A stretch of DNA of 64,000 bases from the NCBI GenBank assembly GCA_039931555.1, contig JBDTRP010000116.1, forward strand, positions 62,001 to 126,000, read 5' to 3'. Below the pieces are notes generated by a model. It was not told the origin of the DNA and did no database searches. It saw only the letters and a list, made by a program, of their open reading frames with translations. Each line of letters begins with the position of its first letter. Position 1 is the first letter of the stretch. A program made the translations under genes and the position numbers. Origin of the DNA: JAENVT01 sp039931555 (lineage in GTDB: Bacteria; Actinomycetota; Acidimicrobiia; Acidimicrobiales; Ilumatobacteraceae). Positions 24,643 through 32,215 of this stretch are shown piece after piece.

Positions 24643-25224
24643 ATGACCCGTAGCGATCGCATCGTGCGCCGACTGTTGCTCTGTCTCGTCGGCGTTGCCC
24701 TGTTGGCCGCATGCGGCGACAACGCCGCGTACTCCAGCGAGGGGACAACACCGGCGGTCGGCGCCGCGGTGGGTGCCCCGAGCACGACGCCGGTCGCGTC
24801 CAATCGAACCGCAGTACCCGAATCGCTGGCTTTCTCGGCGCCTCGAGTCGGCGGTGGCACGATCAACCTGGCCGACTTCGCCGGCAAGCCGGTGTTGCTG
24901 TGGTTCTGGGCGCCGACTTGAACGACTTGCAACCATGAAGCCCCTTCGGTCGAAGCGGCGAGCCAGAGGTGGGCAGGGAAGGTGCAGTTCGTCGGCGTTG
25001 CGTGGTACGGCGACGATTCGTCGTTCCAGGGTTTCGTCGACAAGTACCGCTTGACCTTCCCCCAGATCAGCGATGATCCGGGTGACGTGTTCAGTCGCTT
25101 CGATGTGCCCTCTCAACCGGCCATGGCCATCATCGACGGCACCGGAACGGTGAAGGTCTCGTTGGGTGCGGTCGAGGAGTCAACGCTCGATGCCGCACTC
25201 ACGGCAGCGGTCGCCGCCGGTTAG
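24643..25224 (+). CDS. TlpA-like thioredoxin lipoprotein, probable selenoprotein (UGA at Sec93)
   Basis: Lipoprotein of 193 residues if UGA 24919-24921 is read as selenocysteine. Lipobox LLAAC at 20-24, a Ser/Thr/Pro linker, then a TlpA/redoxin domain: PVLLWFWAPT-U-TTCNHEAP, with U at position 93 where the first Cys of the CxxC site belongs, then VGVAWYGDDSSFQGFV and the cis-Pro loop VPSQPAMAIIDG. The frame continues without interruption for 101 more codons after the UGA, through the entire conserved fold. A SECIS-like hairpin starts 18 bases after the UGA. The alternative is a point-mutated Cys codon (TGC/TGT to TGA), but loss exactly at the catalytic Cys with everything else intact favours Sec. 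Confidence 0.8.
24940..24959 (+). promoter_or_regulatory. SECIS-like hairpin downstream of in-frame UGA
   Basis: Within the coding mRNA, GCC (24940-24942) pairs with GGC (24957-24959), a C-C mismatch follows, CTTC (24944-24947) pairs with GAAG (24952-24955), and the apical loop is GGTC. The loop begins with G, and the upper stem starts 22 bases after the UGA, both within the published bacterial SECIS limits as I recall them. This would bind SelB to recode UGA 24919. Confidence 0.65.
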
Positions 25225-25519
25225 AGGCACCTCCGGCGTGACGTATGCAGCAACGATGCGCCGTTCGGCGCGCGCCATCCCGCGTGCCCGCACCTCCGCG
25301 GGCTGGGTCGGGCGCGATTTCGGTATTCCCGGTACTCACACCTCACCCAACCAGGCTCAACGGGTTCGACTCCGGTATTGGGAGTACCGGAATCGCGCCC
25401 GACCACGCCGCTGGCGAGCGTGGGTGAACTACGCTCCGAGCCGGCGATCTGGGTTCGTCGTGTGTCCCCTCAGCACTGGTCGCAGATGCAAAGGTTGGCT
25501 CGTGCGGCGCTTCTCTCGC
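25225..25519. other. Intergenic region with a long palindromic element
   Basis: A gap of 295 bases between convergent genes. It contains the composite palindrome at 25306-25404 and GC-rich flanks; no convincing reading frame. Confidence 0.6.
25306..25404. repeat. Composite palindrome sharing a 20-base core with 57299
   Basis: Outer arms 25306-25319 and 25391-25404 are a perfect 14-bp inverted repeat (GGTCGGGCGCGATT). Inside are further pairing segments such as CCGGTA/TACCGG. The reverse complement of 25385-25404 is GGTCGGGCGCGATTCCGGTA, identical to 57299-57318; both copies also share GTACTCACACC. Located between convergent genes. Confidence 0.8.
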
Positions 25520-27346
25520 TCAGCTGGTCGCGCACTCGAAGACGCGCTCGGTGTAGTCCGCATCAGCCACGTTGTACCAGTTCTTGCCCTCGAGGCAATC
25601 GGGATGTGACAGCTCGTACGGCAGTTCGAACTCGAAGATGGTGCCGTCGTCGACGTACTTCTGGAAGCACGGCGCAGCAGCGGTGCCGAAGGCGATGAAG
25701 TCTTCGTCACTCATGCTGTACACCGCACCCGACCAGTACTGCTCGCCGACACCACACTCCGGGAACCGGTAGTACGGCGCCACGAACGTCGGGTCGATCG
25801 AACCGTCGCCCAATCCGGCCGACACGCACGCCGAGTATCCGGCGTAGTCGGTCTGGTCGAAGCAGGCGTCGAACGCACTGCTGTCGGTGCCGTTGGGATC
25901 ATCGGAGATGCCGGTGGTGTCGCCGCCCAGACCGAAGATCCCCGACGTCGAGAACGACTCGGACACCTTCTTGACACCGTCGATGATGTCGGTCAGTTCG
26001 CCCTTGTCGAGGGCCGACAGCAAGCTCACGTAGACGTCGAAATAGGTACCGATCGGGCTGACATACCACGCGCCACCGACCTTCTGCACGGTGATGCCCA
26101 CCGGCTTCATATCGGAAAACGCATCCTCGATCGTCTTGATCAACGACTTCACATCGCCGGTCTCGTCGAGCCCCAACACGCCGAGCGCGTCGTCGATCGA
26201 CCCGGCGACCTGGCACGAGTCTGCGGTGGTGTCACCGGAGGTGAACACGACGCAGCCGTCCTTGTTCTCGACGGTCACGTCGGTGCCGTTGGCGGAGGCC
26301 TTCAGGTTGAACCCGTCGATCGCGACCGTACGCCGGTCTCCGCTGCCGCTCACCGTGTACTTGATGTCGGAGAACGCGATCTTGGCGTCGAGGTCGTCGA
26401 TGCCACCTTGGGCGCCGTCGATGAACATCGGCGCGTAACGCTGCAGTGCCTCGGCCTCGTTGGGGTTGAGCGCGGCGATCAGCGATTCCACATCGAGGTC
26501 GTCGACCGCGTCGAAGATCGCCTGCACGGCCCCCTCGGGCGTGTCGGCCCCGCGGGCAACGACTGGAGTCTCGGGGATGTCGTGGCCACCCTGGCGGGCG
26601 TTCTCGGCGATGGAATAGAACGCGCTGAGGTACCACCGTCCGTCGCGCTTCACGGTCGCCAACTTCCAGTCGATCGCGCTGTCCTGCGGGTCGGAGCCGA
26701 GCTCTGGGCGATCGCTCCCGAACGCCTCGTCGATCAACAAGTTGCCGATCGGCACCGCAGCGCCGTCGACCGAGGCAGTCCCAGTCGCAGTGATGCGGAT
26801 GTCGGAGATCTCGGCGACGTTGGTGTCGGTCGGATCGACATGAACGTCGCCGAAGTTGATGTCGAGCCCGCCGACCTTCTGCAGCGTTGCAGTGTCGTCG
26901 ACGATCTCCAGGCGCTTGAGGTTGTCGACGATGTCGATCAACGGCTGGCGCATCATGTCGCGTTCGCCGGGCAACAACAGGTCGACGACACCCAGTGCGT
27001 CCTCCGCAGCCAAGGCGTCCATCAACCGGGTGCCGACCTCGGTAGGGCTCGCCGCACCACCGTCGTTGCCGGCAACGATCTTGCTGACAGCGAAGCCACC
27101 GGCGCCGAGGAGCGCGACCACGGCGACCAGTCCGCCGACAACCTTGCCTCGGCTGCGCTTCCCGACGGCGCCGGCGGGCACGACGGTCGCGGTCGGCTCG
27201 CCCTCATGCGCGGCGAATGGGGGCGCAGCCTGAAGCGGCATCAGCGGCGGCCCGATCGGCATCGGCGGCGGCAACGTCGGGCCGCTCGGCGGCGCGATTT
27301 GCGGCGTGGGTGGTTCGAACGCTTTGCCGTCCTCGTTGGTGTCCAC
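25520..27346 (-). CDS. Large membrane-anchored extracellular protein of unknown function
   Basis: A 608-residue protein. N-terminal 60 residues are Pro-rich and cytoplasmic, followed by a basic stretch and one TM helix (VVGGLVAVVALLGAGGFAVSKIV, about residues 80-105). The extracellular part has repeated Asp-rich modules (LLPGERDMMRQPLIDIVDNL; DDLDVESLIAALNPNEAEAL) and a Cys-rich C-terminus with about eight Cys after ACFDQTDYAGYSACVSAGLG. GTG 27346 chosen because the longer frame reaches into the upstream promoter region. Function unknown; the two halves look like duplicated helical-plus-beta modules. Confidence 0.75.
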   Translation of the reverse strand: MDTNEDGKAFEPPTPQIAPPSGPTLPPPMPIGPPLMPLQAAPPFAAHEGEPTATVVPAGAVGKRSRGKVVGGLVAVVALLGAGGFAVSKIVAGNDGGAASPTEVGTRLMDALAAEDALGVVDLLLPGERDMMRQPLIDIVDNLKRLEIVDDTATLQKVGGLDINFGDVHVDPTDTNVAEISDIRITATGTASVDGAAVPIGNLLIDEAFGSDRPELGSDPQDSAIDWKLATVKRDGRWYLSAFYSIAENARQGGHDIPETPVVARGADTPEGAVQAIFDAVDDLDVESLIAALNPNEAEALQRYAPMFIDGAQGGIDDLDAKIAFSDIKYTVSGSGDRRTVAIDGFNLKASANGTDVTVENKDGCVVFTSGDTTADSCQVAGSIDDALGVLGLDETGDVKSLIKTIEDAFSDMKPVGITVQKVGGAWYVSPIGTYFDVYVSLLSALDKGELTDIIDGVKKVSESFSTSGIFGLGGDTTGISDDPNGTDSSAFDACFDQTDYAGYSACVSAGLGDGSIDPTFVAPYYRFPECGVGEQYWSGAVYSMSDEDFIAFGTAAAPCFQKYVDDGTIFEFELPYELSHPDCLEGKNWYNVADADYTERVFECATS

Positions 27347-27450
27347 GGAAGGTCCCTTTCGCCGCAATCTGGTCTCTAACGGTATCGGCTGCAAGCGGGG
27401 CGACCTGAGTACTTGTCACCGAGCTGATCCGGGCGACCTACCCTGTGCAC

Positions 27451-28350
27451 ATGCGCATCCTCATGTCGGGCGCAAGCGGTCTGATCGGTACGGCACTGAG
27501 CAGCCACTTGTCCACCGGTGGCCACCTCGTGACTCGCCTGGTCAGACGCGACGCCCGCGAGGGCGAGCACCGGTGGGACCCGGCTGCCGGCATCCTCGAT
27601 GCGGACGCATTCACTGGTTGCGACGCGGTCATCAACCTGTCGGGCGCCAACATCGGCGACAAGCGATGGACCGACCATTACAAGGCTGAACTGCTGTCGA
27701 GTCGTCTGCAATCGACGACGTTGCTGGCCACGACGATGGCGGGGCTCGATACGAAGCCATCCGTGTTCATCTCCGGTTCGGCGATCGGTTGGTATGGCGA
27801 CCGAGGCGACGAACGGCTCGACGAGCTGTCCCCGGCCGGCACCGACTTCCTCAGCAACCTGTGTCAGCAGTGGGAAGCGGCAACCATGCCCGCCGAGGAT
27901 GCAGGGATTCGCACCGTCCACGTTCGTACGGGCATCGTGCTGTCGGCACAAGGCGGCGCGCTGAAGAAGCAGCTCCCCCTGTTCAAGCTCGGCCTCGGCG
28001 GGCGCTTCGGAAGCGGGCACCAATGGCAGAGCTGGATCTCGATCGACGATGAGGTCGATGCGATCTCTCACCTGCTGACGACCGACATCTGCGGGGCCGT
28101 CAACCTGACTGCACCGAATCCAGTCACCAACAGCGAGTTCACCGCAACCCTCGGCAAGGTGCTCCACCGACCCGCCGTGTTACCGATCCCGTCGTTCGGA
28201 CCCAAGATGCTCCTCGGTGGAGAGCTGGTCGACGCGCTCCTCCTCAGTGGCCAACGCGTCTCGCCCACTGCGCTCCAGCGCAGCGGGTACGAGTTCCATC
28301 ACGAGACGCTCGACTCGGCTTTGCGGGATCTGCTCCGACGCCCGTCGTGA
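27451..28350 (+). CDS. TIGR01777 family SDR-like epimerase
   Basis: Extended short-chain dehydrogenase/reductase fold, 299 residues from the ATG. The N-terminal nucleotide-binding motif is MSGASGLIGTAL, followed by VINLSGANIGDKRWTDHYKAEL, which is characteristic of TIGR01777 (SDR39U1) proteins, then SGSAIGWYGDRGD with the catalytic Tyr region and a C-terminal DUF1731-type segment (GYEFHHETLDSALRDLL). -10 TACCCT (27439-27444) ends six bases before ATG 27451, favouring it over the GTG at 27445. Substrate unknown. Confidence 0.92.
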   Translation: MRILMSGASGLIGTALSSHLSTGGHLVTRLVRRDAREGEHRWDPAAGILDADAFTGCDAVINLSGANIGDKRWTDHYKAELLSSRLQSTTLLATTMAGLDTKPSVFISGSAIGWYGDRGDERLDELSPAGTDFLSNLCQQWEAATMPAEDAGIRTVHVRTGIVLSAQGGALKKQLPLFKLGLGGRFGSGHQWQSWISIDDEVDAISHLLTTDICGAVNLTAPNPVTNSEFTATLGKVLHRPAVLPIPSFGPKMLLGGELVDALLLSGQRVSPTALQRSGYEFHHETLDSALRDLLRRPS

Positions 28351-28363
28351 CGACTCCGGGTCG

Positions 28364-28837
28364 TCAGTACTGATCGGCGGTCTCGACAGCCGACCAGCGG
28401 GCAAGTTCGGCCTCGAGATCGAGCCGCTCGACGCCGGGTGACGTGGTCGGCCAGTTCGCTCTCGGCACGGCCCACATGATCTCGAACTCGATCCCGTCGG
28501 GGTCGTGCGCGTACAAGCTCTTGCTGACGCCGTGATCGCTTTCGCCGACCAGTGACCCTGCGGTGATCAGCTTGGTGCGCAACGCGGCAAGCTCTTCGAT
28601 CGTGTTGACCTGCCATGCCAGGTGGTAGAGGCCAGGCGAATGGGCGGCCGGCTTGGGGTGATCGCCAACGCTGAACAGACCGAGATCATGATCGTTGGTC
28701 GATCCATCGGCGCGCAGGAAGATCGCTTGGCCGCCCATGTTCGCCACGGCCTCGAAGCCGAGGACCGTGGTGTAGAAGTCTGCAGATGCCTGGGCATCGC
28801 GCACCCAGAGCACCGCATGGTTGAGTCGTCTGATCAA
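28364..28837 (-). CDS. VOC family protein (glyoxalase/dioxygenase fold)
   Basis: A 157-residue vicinal-oxygen-chelate protein. Two beta-alpha-beta-beta-beta modules carry likely metal ligands: His in RLNHAVLWVRD, His in GLYHLAWQV and Glu in DPDGIEFEIMW. This spacing matches catechol 2,3-dioxygenase-like or fosfomycin-resistance-like members. TTG 28837 is the best start: it precedes the first strand by three codons and avoids overlap with yceI, whose stop is five bases upstream. Likely co-transcribed with yceI. Confidence 0.82.
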   Translation of the reverse strand: MIRRLNHAVLWVRDAQASADFYTTVLGFEAVANMGGQAIFLRADGSTNDHDLGLFSVGDHPKPAAHSPGLYHLAWQVNTIEELAALRTKLITAGSLVGESDHGVSKSLYAHDPDGIEFEIMWAVPRANWPTTSPGVERLDLEAELARWSAVETADQY

Positions 28838-28842
28838 CGGAA

Positions 28843-29385
28843 TCAGGCCTTGACCGTTTGCACGTCGAGCTGGATCTTGACCTTCTCGCCCAGCATCACG
28901 CCGCCCGTCTCGAGCACCACGTTCCACTCCAGGCCCCAGTCCTTGCGGTTGATCTCCGTCTCGGCAGTGAACCCGGCACGGGTGCCACCCCACGGGTCGC
29001 CGCTGACGCCCTCGAACTCGAGCTCGAAGTCGACGGGCTTGGTGATCCCTCTGATCGTCAGGTCCGCGTGCAGCACGTAGTCGCTGCCGTCCTTGTCGAT
29101 CCCGGTGCTGACCAGGGTCATGGTCGGGTACGTCTCGGAGTCGAAGAAGTCACCCGACTTCAGGTGTCCGTCGCGCGTTTCGTCACGGGTGTCGATCGAG
29201 GCGATGTCGACGCTGGCTTCGACCTTCGACGCCAGCGGATCTTCGGCAATGGTCACCGTGCCGGTGAAGCCGGAGAACCGGCCGCGCACCTTCGTCACCA
29301 TCAGGTGGCGGGCGATGAAGCCGACCGACGAGTGGACGGGGTCGACGTTCCAGACGCCGGGGGTGAGATCTGCGAGTGATGACAT
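28843..29385 (-). CDS. YceI family protein
   Basis: A 180-residue lipocalin-like protein of the YceI family (polyisoprenoid-binding fold). Typical start GVWNVDPVHSSVGFIARHLMVTKVRGRF, then IDTRDETRDGHLKSGDFFDSETYPTM and DLTIRGITKPVDFELEF. No signal peptide, so cytoplasmic. ATG 29385 is preceded by AAGGAG eight to nine bases upstream. The gene is divergent from a MarR-type regulator whose likely operators overlie its promoter. Confidence 0.94.
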   Translation of the reverse strand: MSSLADLTPGVWNVDPVHSSVGFIARHLMVTKVRGRFSGFTGTVTIAEDPLASKVEASVDIASIDTRDETRDGHLKSGDFFDSETYPTMTLVSTGIDKDGSDYVLHADLTIRGITKPVDFELEFEGVSGDPWGGTRAGFTAETEINRKDWGLEWNVVLETGGVMLGEKVKIQLDVQTVKA

Positions 29386-29411
29386 GGTGGCAACTCCTTG
29401 TTGTTCTGGTT

Positions 29412-29430
29412 CCGCATCGACACGATGCGG
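29412..29430 (-). promoter_or_regulatory. Hairpin in the yceI 5' untranslated region
   Basis: CCGCATCG and CGATGCGG form a perfect 8-bp stem with a three-base loop, between the predicted yceI transcription start and its ribosome binding site. It could stabilise the message or modulate translation. Confidence 0.5.
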
Positions 29431-29448
29431 ACTCAATTCCTTGCGGCC

Positions 29449-29508
29449 ACAATGATTGTAGGGGCAATTGCTTGCGTGCGCAACCTTTCTTCTGAACATC
29501 GGTAAGAT
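29449..29508. promoter_or_regulatory. Divergent yceI/marR promoters with palindromic operators
   Basis: For yceI (minus strand) a -10 TACAAT (complement of 29455-29460) and -35 TTGCGC (complement of 29478-29483) are 17 bases apart. ACAATGATTGT (29449-29459) is a perfect palindrome over the -10, and GCAATTGC (29464-29471) plus TTGC-N8-GCAA (29468-29483) lie over the spacer and -35. For marR, -10 TAAGAT at 29503-29508 is six bases before its ATG. Binding here would repress yceI. Confidence 0.6.
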
Positions 29509-29514
29509 GCACCC

Positions 29515-29973
29515 ATGGCGAGCACATGGTTATCGGCGAGCGAGATGCGAGCGTGGCGCAACTTCATCGAGTCGGTCAGCACGATGACTGCTGCATTGGA
29601 GGGTGATCTGGTGCCGTTCGGGTTGACCTTGGGCGACTACGAAGTACTGGTCAGACTGTCGGAAGCCGAGAACCACCGTCTGCGAATGTGCGACCTGGCG
29701 ACGTCGCTGCAGCTGTCGCCCAGCGGCCTGACCCGACGCCTCGACGGGCTCGTCAGCTCCGGCTTGGTCGAACGTGTCGCCAGCCCATCGGATCGACGGG
29801 TGATGTTCGCAGCCCTGACTGCTGCCGGTCACGTCAAGCTGGTCGAGGCCGCGCCCGACCACGTCGCCAGCGTGCGCAACCGGTTCCTCAAGGATCTGAC
29901 GAACGAGCAGGTGCGTTCCCTCGGCGACATCTTCGAGATCGTGCGGGCCAACCTCACGGCTTGCCCGCAATGA
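29515..29973 (+). CDS. MarR family transcriptional regulator
   Basis: Winged-helix regulator of 152 residues. DNA-binding core: LTLGDYEVLVRLSEAENHRLRMCDLA, recognition helix LQLSPSGLTRRLDGLVSSGLVER and wing SPSDRRVMFAALTAAG. N- and C-terminal helices form the dimer interface. Leaderless start with TAAGAT six bases upstream. Its divergent neighbour yceI is the likely target and it probably also controls itself. The stop overlaps the argJ start (ATGA). Confidence 0.93.
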   Translation: MASTWLSASEMRAWRNFIESVSTMTAALEGDLVPFGLTLGDYEVLVRLSEAENHRLRMCDLATSLQLSPSGLTRRLDGLVSSGLVERVASPSDRRVMFAALTAAGHVKLVEAAPDHVASVRNRFLKDLTNEQVRSLGDIFEIVRANLTACPQ

Positions 29974-31121
29974 CCACGCTTCCCGCCGGCTTCCGCGCCT
30001 ATGTTGCGAACATCGGGATCAAGGACTCGACCGACGATTTCGTCGTCGTCGCCACAGATTCGCCGTGCCCGACGGTCGGCGTGTTCACGACGAGCAGCTT
30101 CGCCGGACCCAGTGTTGTCGTCAGCCGCCAACACGTCTCGTCGCAAACTGCTCAGGCCGTGGTCGTGATCTCCAAGAACGCCAATGTCGCGACCGGGGGC
30201 GTCGGCCTGGCCAACGCTCGCGAGGTCGTTGCCGGTGTCGCCACGGCGCTCGGCTGCACCGCCGGCGATGTGCTGATCGCCTCGACCGGCGTGATCGGCC
30301 GCCAGTACCCGATGGATCGCGTGCGCGCCGGCCTGACGGCCATCCCTGCACCACTTCCGTCGGTCGATGCCGGCCTCGTGGCGACCGGCATCATGACGAC
30401 GGACACCGTCTCGAAGGTGGCCAGCACGTCGGTGGGCGCCGCGAGCATCGTCGGCGTCGCCAAGGGTGTCGGCATGATCGAGCCCAACATGGCCACCCTG
30501 ATCACCTTGATGTTCACCGACGCCCGCCTGAACGCCGAGGACCTCGACCCCATCTTCCGACGCGTCATGGATCGCACGTTCAACTGCGTCTCGATCGACA
30601 CCGACACCTCGACCAGCGACACGGCGATCCTGATGGCCGGCGGCGAGGCAGGGCCGGTCGATCTCGGCGAGTTCGAGCGGGGCTTGTACGAGGTCGCAGC
30701 GTCGTTGACGAAGCAGGTCGCACGCGACGGCGAGGGTGCCGAGAAGTTGATCGAGGTGGTCGTCGAGGGTGCGCACACGCCAGAACAGGCCAAGCGCGTC
30801 GCCAAGGCGATCGTCAACTCGCCGCTCGTCAAGACGGCCGTGCACGGCGCCGACCCGAACTGGGGTCGGGTGGCCATGGCGATCGGCAAGTCGACGACTG
30901 CGGACGAGGTCGACCAGGCGCAGGTCGTCATCCGCTTCGGTGATCAAGAGGTCTACCCGTCGTCGGTCGACGAGGCAGGGCTGCACGCACTCGCCGAGTA
31001 CATGCGAGGTGATGAGGTACGGATCACCGCCGTCCTCGCCGCCGGCGATTCATCGGCCACGGTGTGGGGCTGCGACCTGACCGACGGCTACATCCGCATC
31101 AACGCCGATTACACGACCTGA
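29970..31121 (+). CDS. argJ: Bifunctional ornithine acetyltransferase / N-acetylglutamate synthase
   Basis: ArgJ, 383 residues, recycles the acetyl group in arginine biosynthesis. It self-cleaves before the nucleophile Thr176 in KGVGMIEPNMATLITL; also visible are STGVIGRQYPMD and the C-terminal HGADPNWGR. The ATG overlaps the marR stop (ATGA), an unusual partner because argJ normally sits with argC/argB/argD, none of which are here. The overlap implies that arginine synthesis is transcribed with the regulator. Confidence 0.95.
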   Translation: MTTLPAGFRAYVANIGIKDSTDDFVVVATDSPCPTVGVFTTSSFAGPSVVVSRQHVSSQTAQAVVVISKNANVATGGVGLANAREVVAGVATALGCTAGDVLIASTGVIGRQYPMDRVRAGLTAIPAPLPSVDAGLVATGIMTTDTVSKVASTSVGAASIVGVAKGVGMIEPNMATLITLMFTDARLNAEDLDPIFRRVMDRTFNCVSIDTDTSTSDTAILMAGGEAGPVDLGEFERGLYEVAASLTKQVARDGEGAEKLIEVVVEGAHTPEQAKRVAKAIVNSPLVKTAVHGADPNWGRVAMAIGKSTTADEVDQAQVVIRFGDQEVYPSSVDEAGLHALAEYMRGDEVRITAVLAAGDSSATVWGCDLTDGYIRINADYTT

Positions 31122-31143
31122 ATGCGGGAATCCGGTCCACCAC

Positions 31144-31157
31144 GGGACCAAGGTCCC
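31144..31157. promoter_or_regulatory. DosR-like palindromic box upstream of the ice-binding gene
   Basis: GGGACC-AA-GGTCCC is a 14-base inverted repeat with the same geometry as the mycobacterial DosR box core (GGGACT-WW-AGTCCC), about 72 bases before the start codon. A NarL-family regulator would be the expected binder. Confidence 0.45.
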
Positions 31158-31186
31158 TACCCCGACGAGTCCGGAAACGCGACGAT

Positions 31187-31206
31187 GGTCCCCAAGTGAG
31201 GGGACC
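31187..31206 (+). promoter_or_regulatory. Hairpin in the ice-binding gene leader
   Basis: GGTCCCC (31187-31193) pairs with GGGGACC (31200-31206) over a six-base loop. The arms are complementary to the upstream GGGACC/GGTCCC box as well, allowing alternative pairing. Confidence 0.45.
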
Positions 31207-31229
31207 GCTTCGAGTCAAAGGAGCCTGCC

Positions 31230-32141
31230 GTGTACATCGGGCGAGGCGTAAAGAGTGCCGCTCTCATGGGATTCGCCACGGCCACGGTGTTGTTGGTCGT
31301 CGGAACTCAGGCGAATGCTGCGATCGTGCCGACCGTGCCCCTACTGACGGCTGCGAACTACTCCGTCCTGGGAGCAGAGACCGTCACGAACACCGGGGCA
31401 AGCGTGCTGAACGCCAGTCTCGGCTTGTCGCCGGGCACGAGCATCACCGGGTTCCCGCCTGGCATCGTCAACCCGCCAGGTACGACTGACACCACCAACG
31501 CGGCTGCTGCGCAGGCCCAACTGGACCTCACCGCCGGCTACCTGAATGCCGCCGCCCGACCGCTCGACGCGACCGAGCCCGGAGATCTGAGCGGCCTCAC
31601 CCTGGTCGGCGGCGTCTATGCGTCGGCCTCGAAGGGACCCCTCAGCCTGACCGGACCGCTCACGCTCGACGGGGCCGGGGACCCCAATTCGGTCTTCATC
31701 TTCCAGACCGACTCCACGCTGATCACCTCAACGGGCAGCACAGTGTCACTGATCAACGGCGCCCAGGAGTGCAACGTGTTCTGGCAGGTGGGCAGTTCGG
31801 CCACACTGTTCACCGGCTCGACGTTCGTCGGCAACATCATGGCGCTGACCTCGATCAGCATCCAGAACAGCGTGACCGTTCGCGGACGTGCTCTCGCCCG
31901 GACCGGTGCGGTCACCTTGGACACCGACACCTTCACGGCGCCGACGTGCAATCTCAACGCGATCCCCACGACGACGATCGCGGCGTCGACGACGGCGGCA
32001 CCGACAACGACAAGGTTCATACCCGTCCTGCCCGGCACCGGCAGATCAGTCAACACCGGCCTGTTGGCAGCCACCGCCTTCCTGACGCTGGGAATCGTGG
32101 CGACCCGCGCGACCCGACGCCGAACACCAGTCAGGCGCTGA
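31230..32141 (+). CDS. Ice-binding protein (DUF3494) with cell-wall sorting signal
   Basis: Secreted 303-residue protein. Signal peptide about 1-30 (ends TQANAA), then the DUF3494 beta-solenoid with its diagnostic blocks YSVLGAETVTNTG, SVFIFQTDSTLITSTGSTV, CNVFWQVGSSATLFTGSTFVGNI and GRALARTGAVTLDTDT. A Thr-rich linker leads to LPGTG, a hydrophobic helix (TGLLAATAFLTLGIVA) and a basic tail, a sortase sorting signal. AAAGGAG lies six to seven bases before the GTG. DUF3494 proteins bind ice; wall anchoring would tether the cell to ice or protect it. Confidence 0.9.
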   Translation: MYIGRGVKSAALMGFATATVLLVVGTQANAAIVPTVPLLTAANYSVLGAETVTNTGASVLNASLGLSPGTSITGFPPGIVNPPGTTDTTNAAAAQAQLDLTAGYLNAAARPLDATEPGDLSGLTLVGGVYASASKGPLSLTGPLTLDGAGDPNSVFIFQTDSTLITSTGSTVSLINGAQECNVFWQVGSSATLFTGSTFVGNIMALTSISIQNSVTVRGRALARTGAVTLDTDTFTAPTCNLNAIPTTTIAASTTAAPTTTRFIPVLPGTGRSVNTGLLAATAFLTLGIVATRATRRRTPVRR

Positions 32142-32215
32142 GTCCGACAAACTGCGACGGCACGACGGTCGCGGCAACCTGGTAGAGAGGCATCTTCCCT
32201 TCCCGAGGAGTGCCC

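Noticed and set aside
24643..24921. Pseudogene or split gene at the TlpA-like lipoprotein
   Set aside because: Considered because of the in-frame TGA, but the codon lies precisely at the catalytic Cys, the downstream half is intact and a SECIS-like hairpin follows, so recoding is more likely. Not excluded.
25340..25390. tRNA-like T-arm (GGTTCGACTCC)
   Set aside because: Only the T-loop resembles a tRNA; no acceptor, D or anticodon arm can be built. It belongs to the interior of a palindromic repeat.
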